Shown: positions 13,647 through 25,000 of the stretch, piece by piece | Layout of the letters: each line of letters opens with the position of its first letter | How positions within the stretch are numbered: the first letter of the stretch is position 1 | From: Phorcus lineatus | Taxonomy: Eukaryota; Mollusca; Gastropoda; Trochida; Trochidae | NCBI GenBank assembly: GCA_921293015.1 | Contig: OV121083.1 | Coordinates: forward strand, 27,148,908-27,212,907 | DNA: 64,000 nucleotides | Direction: 5' to 3' | Notes under the pieces: model-generated | Database searches by the model: none | What the model was told of the DNA's origin: nothing | What the model saw: the letters and a program-made list of their open reading frames with translations, nothing else | Position numbers and translations under genes: made by a program

Positions 13647-15707
13647 ATGTGTGAAAACATGGAGGATAGTACGGATGTGTGTGCCAGACGGAAACTGGAA
13701 TTTCGTTCCCTACCCTTCAAAAACAAGACATTCTACGTTGATGTGAAATCTAAAGTTGTTCGTCAGCGTGTGGAGAGCTATATCGCCAGTTTAGGTGGGT
13801 CCGTTGAAACATTTCTCTCTAATGATCTCCACGTTTTCGTGTCGGATGCTCGACCCGTCACAAAGAGGGCCAGTAGATTGAGGGGGGAGGGGGCTGAATC
13901 GACTCTCTCAGCGTCTCAAACGCGAGCCGTGCCTCTTAGTCGGGGCAAGGCTTTGTTGATGAAAGCGAGGAAAAACACACACGAGAGTCTAACTTCGGAG
14001 GTAAACAACGTAACGAATATTCAGGACAAGGCAACTGAGATGGGTATAAAGATCGAACATGTCCACAGTTTTCTAAAACGCTGTAAGGAGCTTGGAGCAA
14101 GCAGTAAACAACCTGTGAAAGAGTCTACGAGTGACATGGTGCCCATTAAATGGGAGGATAAATGTTTCTTAAAGGTGGAGGACGACTCGTGTCAGTACAA
14201 ACCTCTGCATAAACGGCTGGAGAACATCCCCCTGATTTACCCCGATAACGGAGGGGGGTCCCCATTCGACGGACCGGTCGTCCTCACCCGACCCACTACG
14301 GAGGGGACGGTCCGCAGGGAGAAGAAGGTGAGCAGGTTTAGCCAGACCAAGGGAGGGTTCTGTGAAATGTGTCAAGCATGGTATAAGGATACTCTTAAAC
14401 AACATGCTAAAAGTTCCGGACATCAGAAATTTGTGAGAAATAAAGAAAATTTCGCAAAGCTGGATAAGATAGTGAGAAAATTGCCAAACTTGAATAAATT
14501 TTTATTCAAATATATTCCAACACGGACTGCGGAGAGAACCCCATGTTACAAGTCGGACACGTCACCTATAACGTCACCAAGCGTACCTCCGTCTGACGTC
14601 TATGACTTCGAAAATTTCAATGACATCACAGACAGTGATGTTAATACAGCAAGTAAAGGTAGAAGTTCTGTATCTTCTCGTGTAATATCACCACTCACAG
14701 TCAACAACGAGATATCTACGCAAATGACATCAACGCCTATTATAGATGTTCCTTCAACGTCGCAGCTGGTGACCGACGTAGACAAGAGATCAGCTTCTGG
14801 GATGAGCGTTGGTACCAATGCAACAAACGTCCTGCCAACTATAGACGTCACTTCCTTATCACTTGCAGCAACTGACAAGCCAGTACAGCTTCCGACCAAA
14901 CCGGAAGATAGGTTATCAGCAACACAGGTTACTGACGCTAAACCGGACACGCCAGTTTTCAACATTAATGAATGCGACATGCTGACGGGCCTTCTTGATA
15001 CTAACCAGTTCGACACCAACATGTTTTCGGAGGCATCCGACGTCGACTCTCAGACCAACGAACTGAAGAATCTTATTGATGGCCTGTCGATAAAGAACGA
15101 CTGTGTTGCATCATTTGAACCAGACGCTGTTTTGCCATTGAATGTGGGGACCCCTTGTACACAACTCCCAGTTGACATGTGTCCTTCTCCGACACGCTCT
15201 GAACACTTGCCGACAGACACTTCACCGACAGACACTTCACCTACAGACACTTCACCAACAGACACATCATCTGAATCAACGACATCGCAAACTGATGGTT
15301 CCGAAAGTGTCGAGATGTCGTCAGGGTCCCCACAGCGTGCTAAAATGATAACGGAGAGCGTCATGTCGCCATGCCAACTTAAACTGACCTTCAAACTGGA
15401 CGGAGAAAAAGATCAACATGCAAGCAGCAAAATAGGCAAGGGACAGACAAAGTGCATGTACCTCAGCCAAAAAACTAGCGACACAAAGATAAGGTTGTGT
15501 AAGGTTCCCGTTACCCCGGAGGTGCAAAAGTCAAATTTGAAAATGTTCTGGAAAGTTCGTAAGACGGGAGAGTGTCGTCTGCTCTTCAGTTCGGAGAAAC
15601 GGAAGCGGTCAGTTCCAGACGAGAACTGTCTAGACGTTAAAGAGTTTAGTCCCCTGAGAACCCGTGAGGCGGCGCCAAAATCAAAACGACAGAGACTTAT
15701 TTTCTGA
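13647..15707 (+). CDS. DBF4: DBF4/ASK, regulatory subunit of Cdc7 kinase, single exon
   Basis: One uninterrupted frame of 686 residues. DBF4 binds and activates CDC7, which phosphorylates MCM2-7 at replication origins in the nucleus. The three diagnostic motifs are in order. Motif N, a BRCT-like segment, is at about residues 22-75 (FYVDVKSK, IASLGGSVETF). Motif M is at about 173-215 (FLKVED, PLIYPD, SPFDGP). Motif C, the DBF zinc finger, has C239, C242, H253 and H259 in CEMC...HAKSSGH. The long C-terminal tail is Ser/Thr-rich, contains four SPTDT-type repeats at 15210-15269, and ends with basic clusters (EKRKR, KSKRQR) that could be nuclear signals. The start is the first ATG of the frame, with A at -3; a second ATG in good context follows at 13659. 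An ATTAAA at 16160-16165 may be the poly(A) signal. Vertebrate DBF4 genes have many introns, so an intronless copy is unusual. Confidence 0.93.
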   Translation: MCENMEDSTDVCARRKLEFRSLPFKNKTFYVDVKSKVVRQRVESYIASLGGSVETFLSNDLHVFVSDARPVTKRASRLRGEGAESTLSASQTRAVPLSRGKALLMKARKNTHESLTSEVNNVTNIQDKATEMGIKIEHVHSFLKRCKELGASSKQPVKESTSDMVPIKWEDKCFLKVEDDSCQYKPLHKRLENIPLIYPDNGGGSPFDGPVVLTRPTTEGTVRREKKVSRFSQTKGGFCEMCQAWYKDTLKQHAKSSGHQKFVRNKENFAKLDKIVRKLPNLNKFLFKYIPTRTAERTPCYKSDTSPITSPSVPPSDVYDFENFNDITDSDVNTASKGRSSVSSRVISPLTVNNEISTQMTSTPIIDVPSTSQLVTDVDKRSASGMSVGTNATNVLPTIDVTSLSLAATDKPVQLPTKPEDRLSATQVTDAKPDTPVFNINECDMLTGLLDTNQFDTNMFSEASDVDSQTNELKNLIDGLSIKNDCVASFEPDAVLPLNVGTPCTQLPVDMCPSPTRSEHLPTDTSPTDTSPTDTSPTDTSSESTTSQTDGSESVEMSSGSPQRAKMITESVMSPCQLKLTFKLDGEKDQHASSKIGKGQTKCMYLSQKTSDTKIRLCKVPVTPEVQKSNLKMFWKVRKTGECRLLFSSEKRKRSVPDENCLDVKEFSPLRTREAAPKSKRQRLIF
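15210..15269 (+). repeat. Coding 15-bp tandem repeat in DBF4, four units
   Basis: Four units of the form CCGACAGACACTTCA at 15210, 15225, 15240 and 15255 encode a run of Pro-Thr-Asp-Thr-Ser. The later units carry single substitutions. The repeat lies in the disordered tail, outside all conserved motifs. Confidence 0.9.
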
Positions 15708-16368
15708 ATATCAAGTGTGTTAGTATACCTAATTCAATTCCTGTAGGCAAAAAAGTTACGATGGTTTTGGAAAGATTAATGGCGCAGCGTATCCGAACCA
15801 GAAAACCATACGTTACGTAATCGCGTATTTGAAGCTTTATTGTGATACTATATAATATTGTCTCGATTTATCTTTTCATGAGATGAATCTGTCAAACTAT
15901 TTGGATACCAATGGCATTGTTGACTTTTGTGAATATTTATTGCACTTTCAAGCTAGGCTGTGTTGGTTTTACGAGATTTATTTGACTTTAACACCAGTTA
16001 TGCTTTAAGTTACATCCATTTTATGTACGCTTTAACAAAACTAGTCAAATTTAACAATTAGTCCCATTTTATATTTATTTTTCTTATCAGGTTTGTAGTG
16101 TAATATCGTTACATTGTCAAACTTTATATTGTTTATTTTTATTACAATCTTACAATGTTATTAAAGAAAAAGAAACTTCCAATTGTGTTTTCTATATTTT
16201 CTTTTTTAGGTTTCTTTTATATTTTGTCTGGTAAAAAATTGAAGAAATAGGACTATCATCTATCACTTTTTCTAGTTTTATGTTGACCAGTGCTGGGGTC
16301 AAGTACATCCAAATGTACTAAGTACTGTCCAAGTACTCAACATTTTCTCAAGTACAAGTACCAGTGCA
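15708..16368 (+). other. DBF4 3'UTR and flank
   Basis: AT-rich sequence after the DBF4 stop with ATTAAA at 16160-16165. From about 16286, CAGTGCTGGGGTCAAGTAC followed by repeated AAGTACT words resembles a hAT-type element terminus. The opposite end was not located. Confidence 0.45.
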
Positions 16369-16645
16369 GCTTCGGATCAGGAGGTCCGTGGTTCGAATCC
16401 CGCCAGGGGCTCGGCAACTTTGTCTGCAGTAGAGAACTGTTCTACACGCAGTCTGGTTTGGGTGCAATGCTACCCTGAAAGTCAGCGCAGTACCACCCAT
16501 GGTTCGCTAGTTCCAGCCGATGCTCGCAGGTTTCACCGCAATGCATAGCCATTATAGTTTTGCGGGCTTTATCCCTGCAATAATACTAGCAGCCGCGATA
16601 TAAGTGAAATAATCTTGAAAGCGGCGTTAAACCCCACCTCACCTC
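16369..16645 (+). mobile_element. tRNA-derived SINE, 5'-truncated, with 9-bp target duplication
   Basis: The insert is flanked by exact ACCAGTGCA copies at 16360-16368 and 16646-16654. It begins inside the tRNA head, contains a B-box (GGTTCGAATCC, about 16391-16401), and ends with GAAAGCGGCGTTAAACCCC followed by short CACCT repeats. The A-box region is missing. Two further copies lie at 26917-26975 and 28131-28384. Confidence 0.85.
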
Positions 16646-17162
16646 ACCAGTGCATTTCTATTTCAAATGTACTTAAATACTCCAAGTTCCTTTATTCTGA
16701 AAACATGTAAGAAAAGCAATATCTCGAGACATATTTCTTTACTTACAAGATTACATTTTGTGGAGAATACTTCTTGTTTGCCACGATAGAACTTGTGAGA
16801 CTTTACTGACATGATGTAACTAGCCTTGAAATTCTACAATGTGTTCTTTGTAAGAGTTAATTCTTTGAAAATTCTTTCTTGACCTTTTTCTGACATTGCT
16901 GAACGAAAGTATTAGAGAATTTAACATTCTATCAATTAAAATAATGACTTTAATAAAATATACATGTAGTTAGGATAAAAACATTCAGATAAATCCAACA
17001 ATATAAAAACATGCTGAAATGAATATATATGATTTAATTATATCGGTCATTTCGACAAATGTTTCAGTTTTCGAACACGTTTCGACTAATTCTGTTTCTA
17101 TTTATCAAGTCTTCAGGTCATAAGGCTACAATTACAATTTCCTATATGAACCTTGCTTTATT

Positions 17163-17310
17163 TAAAGAGCCACTCCGTGATTATCATAATATATTATGTA
17201 CCTTTGATACGAACCTAAATAGCATATGTGGTGATATAAAATCAATACATCTTAACTTTTCATGTCCAAAAGACATATAAATGACAAATACTGGTTTTCC
17301 ATGAAAATAT
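17163..17310 (+). mobile_element. Truncated TTAA MITE (ACTCCGTGA subfamily)
   Basis: Starts TTAAAGAGCCACTCCGTGA and runs for about 145 bp with close identity to the left part of the copies at 19094 and 55331 (TTTGATACGAACCTAAAT, ACTTTTCATGTCCAAAAGAC). The right half and right terminus are absent. Confidence 0.75.
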
Positions 17311-19093
17311 ACAATGTATCAAACAGTACCAGCCAAAAGTTCATTGTCCAGTTTATGGTCAGTAATTACGACTTTCATATAACTTTTATAGTGTCATTTT
17401 AATTAAGTTATAAGCGACGTTTGATATTTGACTCAATCAATCTTTAATCAGTACTGAAGAGGCCATAGGCCTGTAGTACATTACATCTCATGAGTAATAA
17501 GTCACTTATCAGTTATTTTCAGATGCAATGATTCGGACCATGATTGTAAATACATATCTTTCAATCTTTGGGTAAATTATGAAATAAATTGGGCAGGGAA
17601 TTGAATATTATCATCGTTCCATACATAACCATATCCCGTTTTCTTCAGCAATTCTTTTATGTCTGTCATTCAATTTCGTTTCCCATTTTCGTCGTACAGT
17701 TTAATCATTTTATAACACATTTCTGGGAATCTCTGACATGTCATTTTCTGTAATTTTAACCAGTATTTTAAGGCTCTAATAGAGGAATATATAAATAAGG
17801 GATATCTATCTATTTCTCCATAAATCATAGTACTACAAGTGCTCTGTTTTACCCCAAGAAATATTTTGCATGCAAATACATGAACTCTCTCTATACTCTC
17901 ATATTGTCTTAATCCCCATATTTCAGACCCATAAAGAAGAATTGGGCTAATCTTGGTATCGACAATTTTAAAAGATGTATTTGAAGACATATCACCCAAA
18001 TATTTCGTATATTTATAAACTCTTTGACTGCTTGCACTGATGTAAGTTTTGTGTGCATTGACCAGGCAAGAGTGTTAGAGAAAATTATGCCAAGGTATTT
18101 ATAGACATTAGTCGTTTGAAGTAGGTTCCCTTGATAATACCATTTTTCCATTTTAGATAACTGCCCACCTTTCTTAAAGACGACGATTTTTTTTTTTCTC
18201 GATTTACCCTTAGGTTATATTGATTTGAAAACTTCTGTAATTCATCTATTTGTTTCTGTAAACCGCCAATGGTACTAGAAATAAAACAATATCGTCAGCA
18301 AAGAGTAACAGAAATAGTTGTACCATTCCTGGATGAAGTTGAATCCCGTTCGTACACGTGTTTCTTATTTGAGTTGCCAATTCATTAATGAAAAACGAAA
18401 ATAAAAACGGGCTTAAAATACAACCTTGTCTAACACCTAAGTCACCAATAAATGGCACAGACAGTTCATTCTTATTTCTCACAGATACTTTAACCCTCTT
18501 ATGTATGCTATGTAACATATTATTCATTTTATTACATACACCGTGAGATTGCATAAGTCCCCATAGTTTCTGACGTTGCACAGAATAAAAAATCAACAAA
18601 CAGTGCATAAAACTTCCAACCTTTCGTATTAAGATATCTTTGAACCAGGCTATACAGTATGAAAATGTTATCAGTCGTTGTGTATCCCTCCCTGAAACCC
18701 GCTTGACCCTCGTATATGTTATCCATGACATCGGCCCATTTTATTAATCTTTTTTTGATAATATAAGTAAATATCTTGCCAAATATACTAAGGACTGTTA
18801 TTCCACGAAAGTTATTAGTATCATTAAGATCGCCCTGCTTAAAGATGGGTATTAGCATTCCTACTGACCAAGATTCTGGAAATTTTCCGGTGTCGATAAT
18901 TATGTTAAATATGAGCTCAAGATAAGGAAGTAAAATATCAGACGAATTTTAAAAAAATTCTGGGATAATATCATCAATGCCTGGCGATTTATTACATTTC
19001 AGGTGCTGTATGCTATTTAGGATTTCATCTCTAGTTATAGGGGCATCCAATATGTCGTAGGTAATGTCCGAAACGGGAGGGCGCTGATTATCG

Positions 19094-19571
19094 TTAAAGG
19101 GCCACTCCGTGATTTTCATAACATATTATTTACCTTTGATACGAACCTAAATGTCATATGTGGTGATATAAAATAAAAAATCTTAACTTTTCATGTCCAA
19201 AAGACATATATTACGACAAATACTGGTTTTCCATGAAAATTTAAAAACAGCCTTATAAATGCACAGAGGTGTAGATATCACGTCCAATATACATGGATAC
19301 TAGTTATATAATCTATCAAACACTATCAACTCCTAACCGCCCTCCTGGCTGTTTTAGATAAGTCTCCAACATTACGTTTGACTATTTGACACGCGCCACT
19401 GTCCGGTTTTCGATCATAATTGCGACGTTCTACCATCATATTGTCACTGTAAAAAAACCAAAAAGCTTTAGTATGTGTCTTTTTGGTAACAGTCGATACT
19501 TCGCGATCAAATGACATCATTGATTAAGTTTGGCATATATGACTCCAACAACTCACGGAGTGGCTCTTTAA
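19094..19571. mobile_element. TTAA-flanked MITE, ACTCCGTGA terminal repeats, inserted in a LINE
   Basis: TTAA at 19094-19097 precedes AGGGCCACTCCGTGA. The far end is TCACGGAGTGGCTCT followed by TTAA at 19568-19571. It splits the minus-strand LINE between its linker and RT region. It contains the shared core (GCGCCACTGTCCGGTTTTC) found in the other TTAA MITEs. Very similar to the copy at 55331-55793. Confidence 0.88.
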
Positions 19572-19811
19572 GTGATTCTGTGTCTATATCTGGGCCAGAG
19601 AACAGTGATCTAAAGTAATCGAACTATTTGTCAGTTTCAATGTTGTTGATTTTTCTATTCTTGGGGTCCAGTGTTTTAAGCTCATACCAGATTTGTTTGG
19701 AATCTCCTTTACTCGTTTCTATTGTATTTCTTTTCTCTTCCTTAAAAATCTTTCTCTCTTCCTTGCAAAGTTTATTGTATTTATTTCTAGCGTTGTGGTA
19801 ATTATGTTATT

Positions 19812-19943
19812 GAGAAACCCCGTTTACGAGGACTTACCAGAGATTGTGTACCCTGAGAGGAGGTTACCATCCTGAGGGCCGAGGGATGTAACCGACTCTC
19901 AGGGTACACAGTCTCTGGTAAGTCCGAGTAAGAGGGGTTTCTT
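19812..19943. mobile_element. Foldback element, about 60-bp arms
   Basis: Left arm GAGAAACCCCGTTTACGAGG... pairs with right arm ...GTAAGAGGGGTTTCTTT, through GACTTACCAGAGA/TCTCTGGTAAGTC and GTGTACCCTGAGAG/CTCTCAGGGTACAC, around a roughly 10-base loop. It lies at the edge of the insert that interrupts the LINE. It may be an end structure of that insert or an independent foldback. Confidence 0.75.
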
Positions 19944-20181
19944 TAACTTATCAACCGTCTAAGTGAATCAAAACAGACAAAATCAATGTAAAATACGCAT
20001 ATACATAAACAACACGCGCCTTATAATAGATACCGTTGGGATTCACAGTATAGCGAGAGTGTGGTCATCACGTGACCTAAACTGACTGACTGTCACGAGA
20101 AGCTCGTGCAATGCACGCGGAATTTGAAAGCACATGTAGTTGCAAGCGGTTCATTTGAAGAGAGACCGTCAACGGGTAAAC

Positions 20182-20805
20182 ATGTCTGAGTCAGAAAACG
20201 AACTATTTTTGACTCAGTCAAAATTTCGAAAAGAGTGTGAAGAAGATGACTTTAATTAAACATTTGGAAAACCTTAAAGCGAGAAAGAACTTGCTGAGAA
20301 GTTTAGGTCAACAAATCATCTGCGAACAAACTGGTATGTAAATTGTAAAACCTACAACATATTTCATATTGCCTGATAACAGTATACTTTCCTATCCTCT
20401 AATTCAAAGCAGGCTCTTTTAATTAATATATTTAACGTAACATTAAAAATATAAATGTTAACTAAAAGGGGGTACTTCTAAAGTGTATTATGAACATTTA
20501 TCTTTAATATGCAATGAAACAAATTATTCATAGAAGATGTATTTTCAGGCCACCGAAGTGAGGCAGTTCGCGTGTACAAACGGTCGTCGGAGGATCAAAA
20601 GGCTGTCGTAAGCAGTATCATAGCAGGAAAGAGACGAAAGGTATCCGCCACGGCGACTGTAGGGGCGACAGACGTGACCACAACAGACCCAATTGTGTGT
20701 GGCAATGAGGGGACCCCGACTGCAGCAGAGACCACTGTGACTGATGAGTTAGCCGCGAGCAGCGAATCGTCAAAGAATATTTCTCTGACCTTCAACTTTA
20801 ACTGA
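20182..20805 (+). pseudogene. Crypton-like tyrosine recombinase remnant
   Basis: Two coding pieces can be spliced. The first ends at 20333 (QQIICEQTG, donor GTATGT). The second starts at 20549 after TTTTCAG and reads HRSEAVRVYKRSSEDQK to a stop at 20803-20805. Joined, they give ICEQTGHRSEAVRVYKR, which fits the catalytic His (GHxS) and the final nucleophile Tyr of tyrosine recombinases of the Crypton/DUF3504 type. An ATG at 20182 opens MSESENELFLTQSKF, like the acidic N-termini of such proteins, but ends after 25 codons in a different frame. Most of the recombinase, including the catalytic arginines, is missing. This is therefore an internally deleted or decayed copy. Family assignment is from motif memory. 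Confidence 0.62.
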
Positions 20806-20997
20806 CTTCATATGTCATTAAAACAGATTGAAACCAATTACATGATTTGTTATTTTTTCCGTGTCAAAGGCATTCAAGGGATGAAAAGGGAGGGAATCCG
20901 AGTTGCTGGGTCCTGCGAGATACCGTATATTTTGATGGTATCATGTCGGATACGGCATCTTGTATTCCGCCACTTTTCGCCCTTTGATTGCTTCTAG

Positions 20998-21079
20998 CCG
21001 GGGACGTTCAACGCACATCCCGGGGACTTACAACGCACATCCCGGGGAGTTACAACGCACATCCCGGGGACTTACAATG
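20998..21079 (+). repeat. 22-bp tandem repeat, 3.7 copies
   Basis: CCGGGGACTTACAACGCACA-type units start at 20998, 21020, 21042 and 21064. Each carries the palindrome CCCGGG at its junction except the first. The array lies just outside the Crypton-like remnant and before the LINE resumes. Confidence 0.9.
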
Positions 21080-22030
21080 TAACCATTTGATACGATCTTG
21101 TAAAGCCTGTTTCAAATATACTATTATACGCGAGGTAGGTTGATGACAAGAGATAGTAATGTCTTAGATTTTCGGAAGCGGTTGAGATATATACATCTTT
21201 CCTTTTTTAAATGGTCGCATTCATCATTACACCAAATCTTTGAATTGAATTTCTCTTGAGGGGGGCGTATTTTCTTTTTCATATCTGCAGCAGCTAGACA
21301 CAGCGCATTTACTACATGATCTACACTTTGATTAATATCCAAAAAAGCTACATCCTCAGATTTATCTAATAAATCTTGTACATCGTCTGATGAAAGCTTT
21401 TTCCGGTATTGTGATAGCATAGTTTTATACCATATACATTTATATTGATCCTGCTCAGGTTTAGCTCTACTCTTCATAGTATTTGATTGTACGCATGGTA
21501 CGTGCGTACGTAATTGTCAGGTTAATGGGAGATGGGATGAGTCCGCTTTAGTCGGTATATCAAAATCTAACACTTTATCAAATAAAGAAGCAGAAGCTAA
21601 GATATAATCTATAACACTCGTTCCATCTGTACCTATAAAAGTTAAATCACCTACTTTATAATCTGATCAACATCTACCGTTCATAAAGTGTATTTTTGAC
21701 TCCAACAGCATCTGTGTCACTTAATTTGCTTATGATTTCGATACTATATTTGGAGTATTATATTTCCTACACACAAAGATGTATTTTCGCTATGAATATG
21801 GTGATTATGATTTATGATATTATTTTCATCTTTCTGCGTCAGTTGATATTGAATGTTTAGAATTACTTATTACTTGTATGAATAAAAAAACAAAAATATG
21901 ATGAAAATGATATTTTATTACCTTTTCCTCAAAAAAGGTAAACATTCATAAATACATATCTTCACTAAAATTTGAACACTAACAATAATCTATTAAGAAC
22001 TGGACATAACTTTAATGTCAAAGAAACATT

Positions 22031-25000
22031 TTATTCGATTTTAAAACAATCAAATTTATTTGCAATAGTTGGGTTTGGTTCGGTTTCTTTGGTGACGAGA
22101 ACGAAGGCGAATTTATCAGCGAAGTAGGCCATATTCCCTTGATAGTCCTTGTCATCGCTCGGCTTCACCAAACTTGTGTACCTGAAACACGTCATCACGT
22201 CATCACGACATCGCCAGTGCGTCATTGATTACGTCACCCACATTCCAGCACCACATCATCGCAACATCACCGTTGCTTCATCTACACACCGTCACATATA
22301 CTAGACATCACACATTCAAGGGGCCTACACACTATCAATATGATTGGCTTTATCATTTTCAATTATGGAGATTGACAATAATATTGATAGTTAGTGAGCT
22401 ATATTGACGTTCTTCAATCATATTGCGCAATATATTGCAGAATCAAAACTAGTTAGATTTTTGATTGTAGGTATCTCATTATAATTGATGAGTGCTCAAT
22501 AATATTGACTAGTTTGTAGTGAAGCACAATATTATTGAACAAGATTTGCATTTGCAGGAAGATTTTCAGATTTTGAAAAGAATTTTCAGTAACAAGGCGC
22601 TTCTTAGTTGATATTGGTTCCCGCATTCCTGTTGTCTTCTTCTCTATGAGTGGTGACATTTAAAGTTAATAACTCATTAAACGAGGCTTCATTCATACGA
22701 AGGAAATTCTGGTTATCCATTGGTTCATTTGATGAGAGCTCTTTTAACAGTACTGTATGAACAAATTTTGCTCTCAGCAAAATATTTTTGGTCCATTTTC
22801 TTTTTTCTTCACATGTTCAACAGATACAGCCAAAGCAATAGCAATCAATGGGTCCATCTTAACTCATTAAGAAAAACAGAGCAAATGAGAGTTAAATATT
22901 GATCGATTGATCAATAATATTGATAAGTTTGTAGGGATATATAAAATTGTAGATATTATTGAATCAATAATATTGCCAAAAATATTGATAATGTGTATGC
23001 CCCTTTACGCCATACACAATTCTCTGTCACATCATAACAACATCAAAATTGCGTCATCTACAAAACGCCACCTCAAATGAACATCCCCTAAAAGTCATCG
23101 ACAAAGCAGCAGGGTGCCCATTCTCGAAACTATCCTAGACCTAAGATATCCTAACTTTGATCCTAAGGTCTGGGATAAATAGATACAACGCAAACGAGGC
23201 ATCTAGAAATCACGTGCGTCATTAATGTCCCATAGTCTATCTGTCATATGTTTGACGAAAAACCTACACGCGATTAAAGCAGTATTTACACGTCATCAGA
23301 CTGTCAACAAGATATTAAATTCCATTATGTGACATTTAATCAAAATGGCAAATGAATATCAAACCTCAATATTATAATATAAACAAAATCTTATTGTCAT
23401 CCTAACGTTTTCACATTTTGATAAAACCCGATGTTGGACAACCTGAAACACCTTATTAAATGAAAAAAAAGACCTACGTTCTTTTTCTTGATAAACATTA
23501 AAAAGAATTTCGTTATTACACGTATTTCACGTGATTATCATTTTTGTTATGTTATATTTAGGATATATTACGTATCTATCCTGACTAACCAAACTTAAGA
23601 TATGATGTACTTTGTAAAAGGCGTATTCAGGATAGAAAATGACTTACTTCTCATTCTGAAGAAGAGATCGAGAGAGAAGAGACTCGCAAAGTCCTTCTTC
23701 CACGTCGTTCAGCAGTTCTACACATCCCACATCTTTCTCCCCGCAGTCTATCACCAGGGGCTTGCCGTACCTGTTAACATTCATAATACGCCAGCATTCA
23801 TGAAGCAGCCGTAAAATATTTCTTCGTTAAAATTGTTAATTTTTCTTAGTTATTTATTATGAACATTTGAACAACGTATAAACTACCCAGGGGTTAAAAG
23901 CCTCATGAAATAATAACTATCCATGAAATTGGATCCCCTGGAACGATCCCCGTACGAATCGATCGGATCAAGCAATGAAATATCTTTAATCTCTTAAGGA
24001 AAATATATTTTGTGTAAACTGTTGTAAAATTTCGCAATAAAATAATGCCACAGTATCCCTAGTCTTACAATTGTCAATCTCACACGTGTGTAGGCCTGTT
24101 TACCTAAGAGCGCCAAGTAGAGCGAGCCGGAGTTTCTCTGGAACCATCTCCCCAGGGAGGTCAGCCTGTATGTAGCTGGCGTTCCGGTACTTAAAGAACG
24201 TACCAACAGTTCCTTGTTCATCTATAATCAGAGTCCATCTGCAACACGTCAATGGGAACTTATTACTCGCTCGCTACGTGCATGAAAATATGTTAAAAAA
24301 ACATACACGTTATAAGGACTAAAACAGAAACGCAGTGTTACCCACTTGTTGGACTCCGAGCTTGGACCTTGGCTCTTCTCCACGACACCTGGTATCGCCT
24401 TCAGACCAACACTCGTGATGGGAGGGGGAGGAGGTGGAGGGGGCGGGGCAGCAGCTGCACCTGTATAACACACAGCAAAATACTCGGGTTATACACAAAC
24501 ACTGACACGGAAACTAACACTTTGTAGGCTAATAGAATTGCTCTTATATTGAAATCTTGACATTCATCACAAGTAATATTTCATCATAATACTGATATCA
24601 ATGGCAATGTAACGCCTCATCATGATACAAGTCTAACTGACAATATGGCATATGCGGATGCTGTTTGCTCTGGCAGGAAGCGTGTAAAGCCTACTCCAAC
24701 TCAGGATCCAATTATTCCACTACCACCACTTCAGAGATGATCTGTACAACGCTTGAACCAACAAAGTCAATCTCGAGTCCACCTGCCATTTATCAACTAC
24801 TCATACGGAGGCTTCCCCGTCCAAAGACAAGTCTGGGGTTACAGTAATCCTTTTTATTGTTAACACATAATGATTATTACACTTGGAAAACAGGATATGA
24901 GCATTCAACGCGCTACTAAGTCCAAAAATATTCAATTAAAAGTCAAACCCGTTTCTACTTGTCTGAAAGTGGGTCTGTGGAATTCCCAATCAAGTAGGAA

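Larger units (their letters stand above)
17520..21720 (-). mobile_element. Degenerate non-LTR retrotransposon (LINE), interrupted by two insertions
   Basis: Read on the minus strand from high to low coordinate. The endonuclease end is at 21720-21500 (LTFIGTDGTSVIDYILAS). A linker follows at 21477-21130 (KFNSKIWCNDECDHLKKER). After a break the linker resumes at about 19805-19572. RT motifs follow at 18858-18246 (NFRGITVLSIFGKI, GQAGFREGYTTTDN, GVRQGCILSPFLFS, FADDIVLF), and RT thumb and C-terminal sequence at 18151-17520. Frameshifts and stops are scattered throughout. Two insertions split it: a TTAA MITE at 19094-19571 and a composite insert at about 19806-21120 with Crypton-like coding remnants. 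The order shows the LINE is the oldest layer. I cannot place the clade with certainty. Confidence 0.85.

Noticed and set aside
14169-15527. Several antisense and out-of-frame ORFs within DBF4
   Set aside because: They are shadows of the long real frame and show no conserved motifs.
24249-24473. Minus-strand ORF with polyproline extended to 24249
   Set aside because: Only 24346-24460 is exon; the rest reads through the donor into intron sequence.
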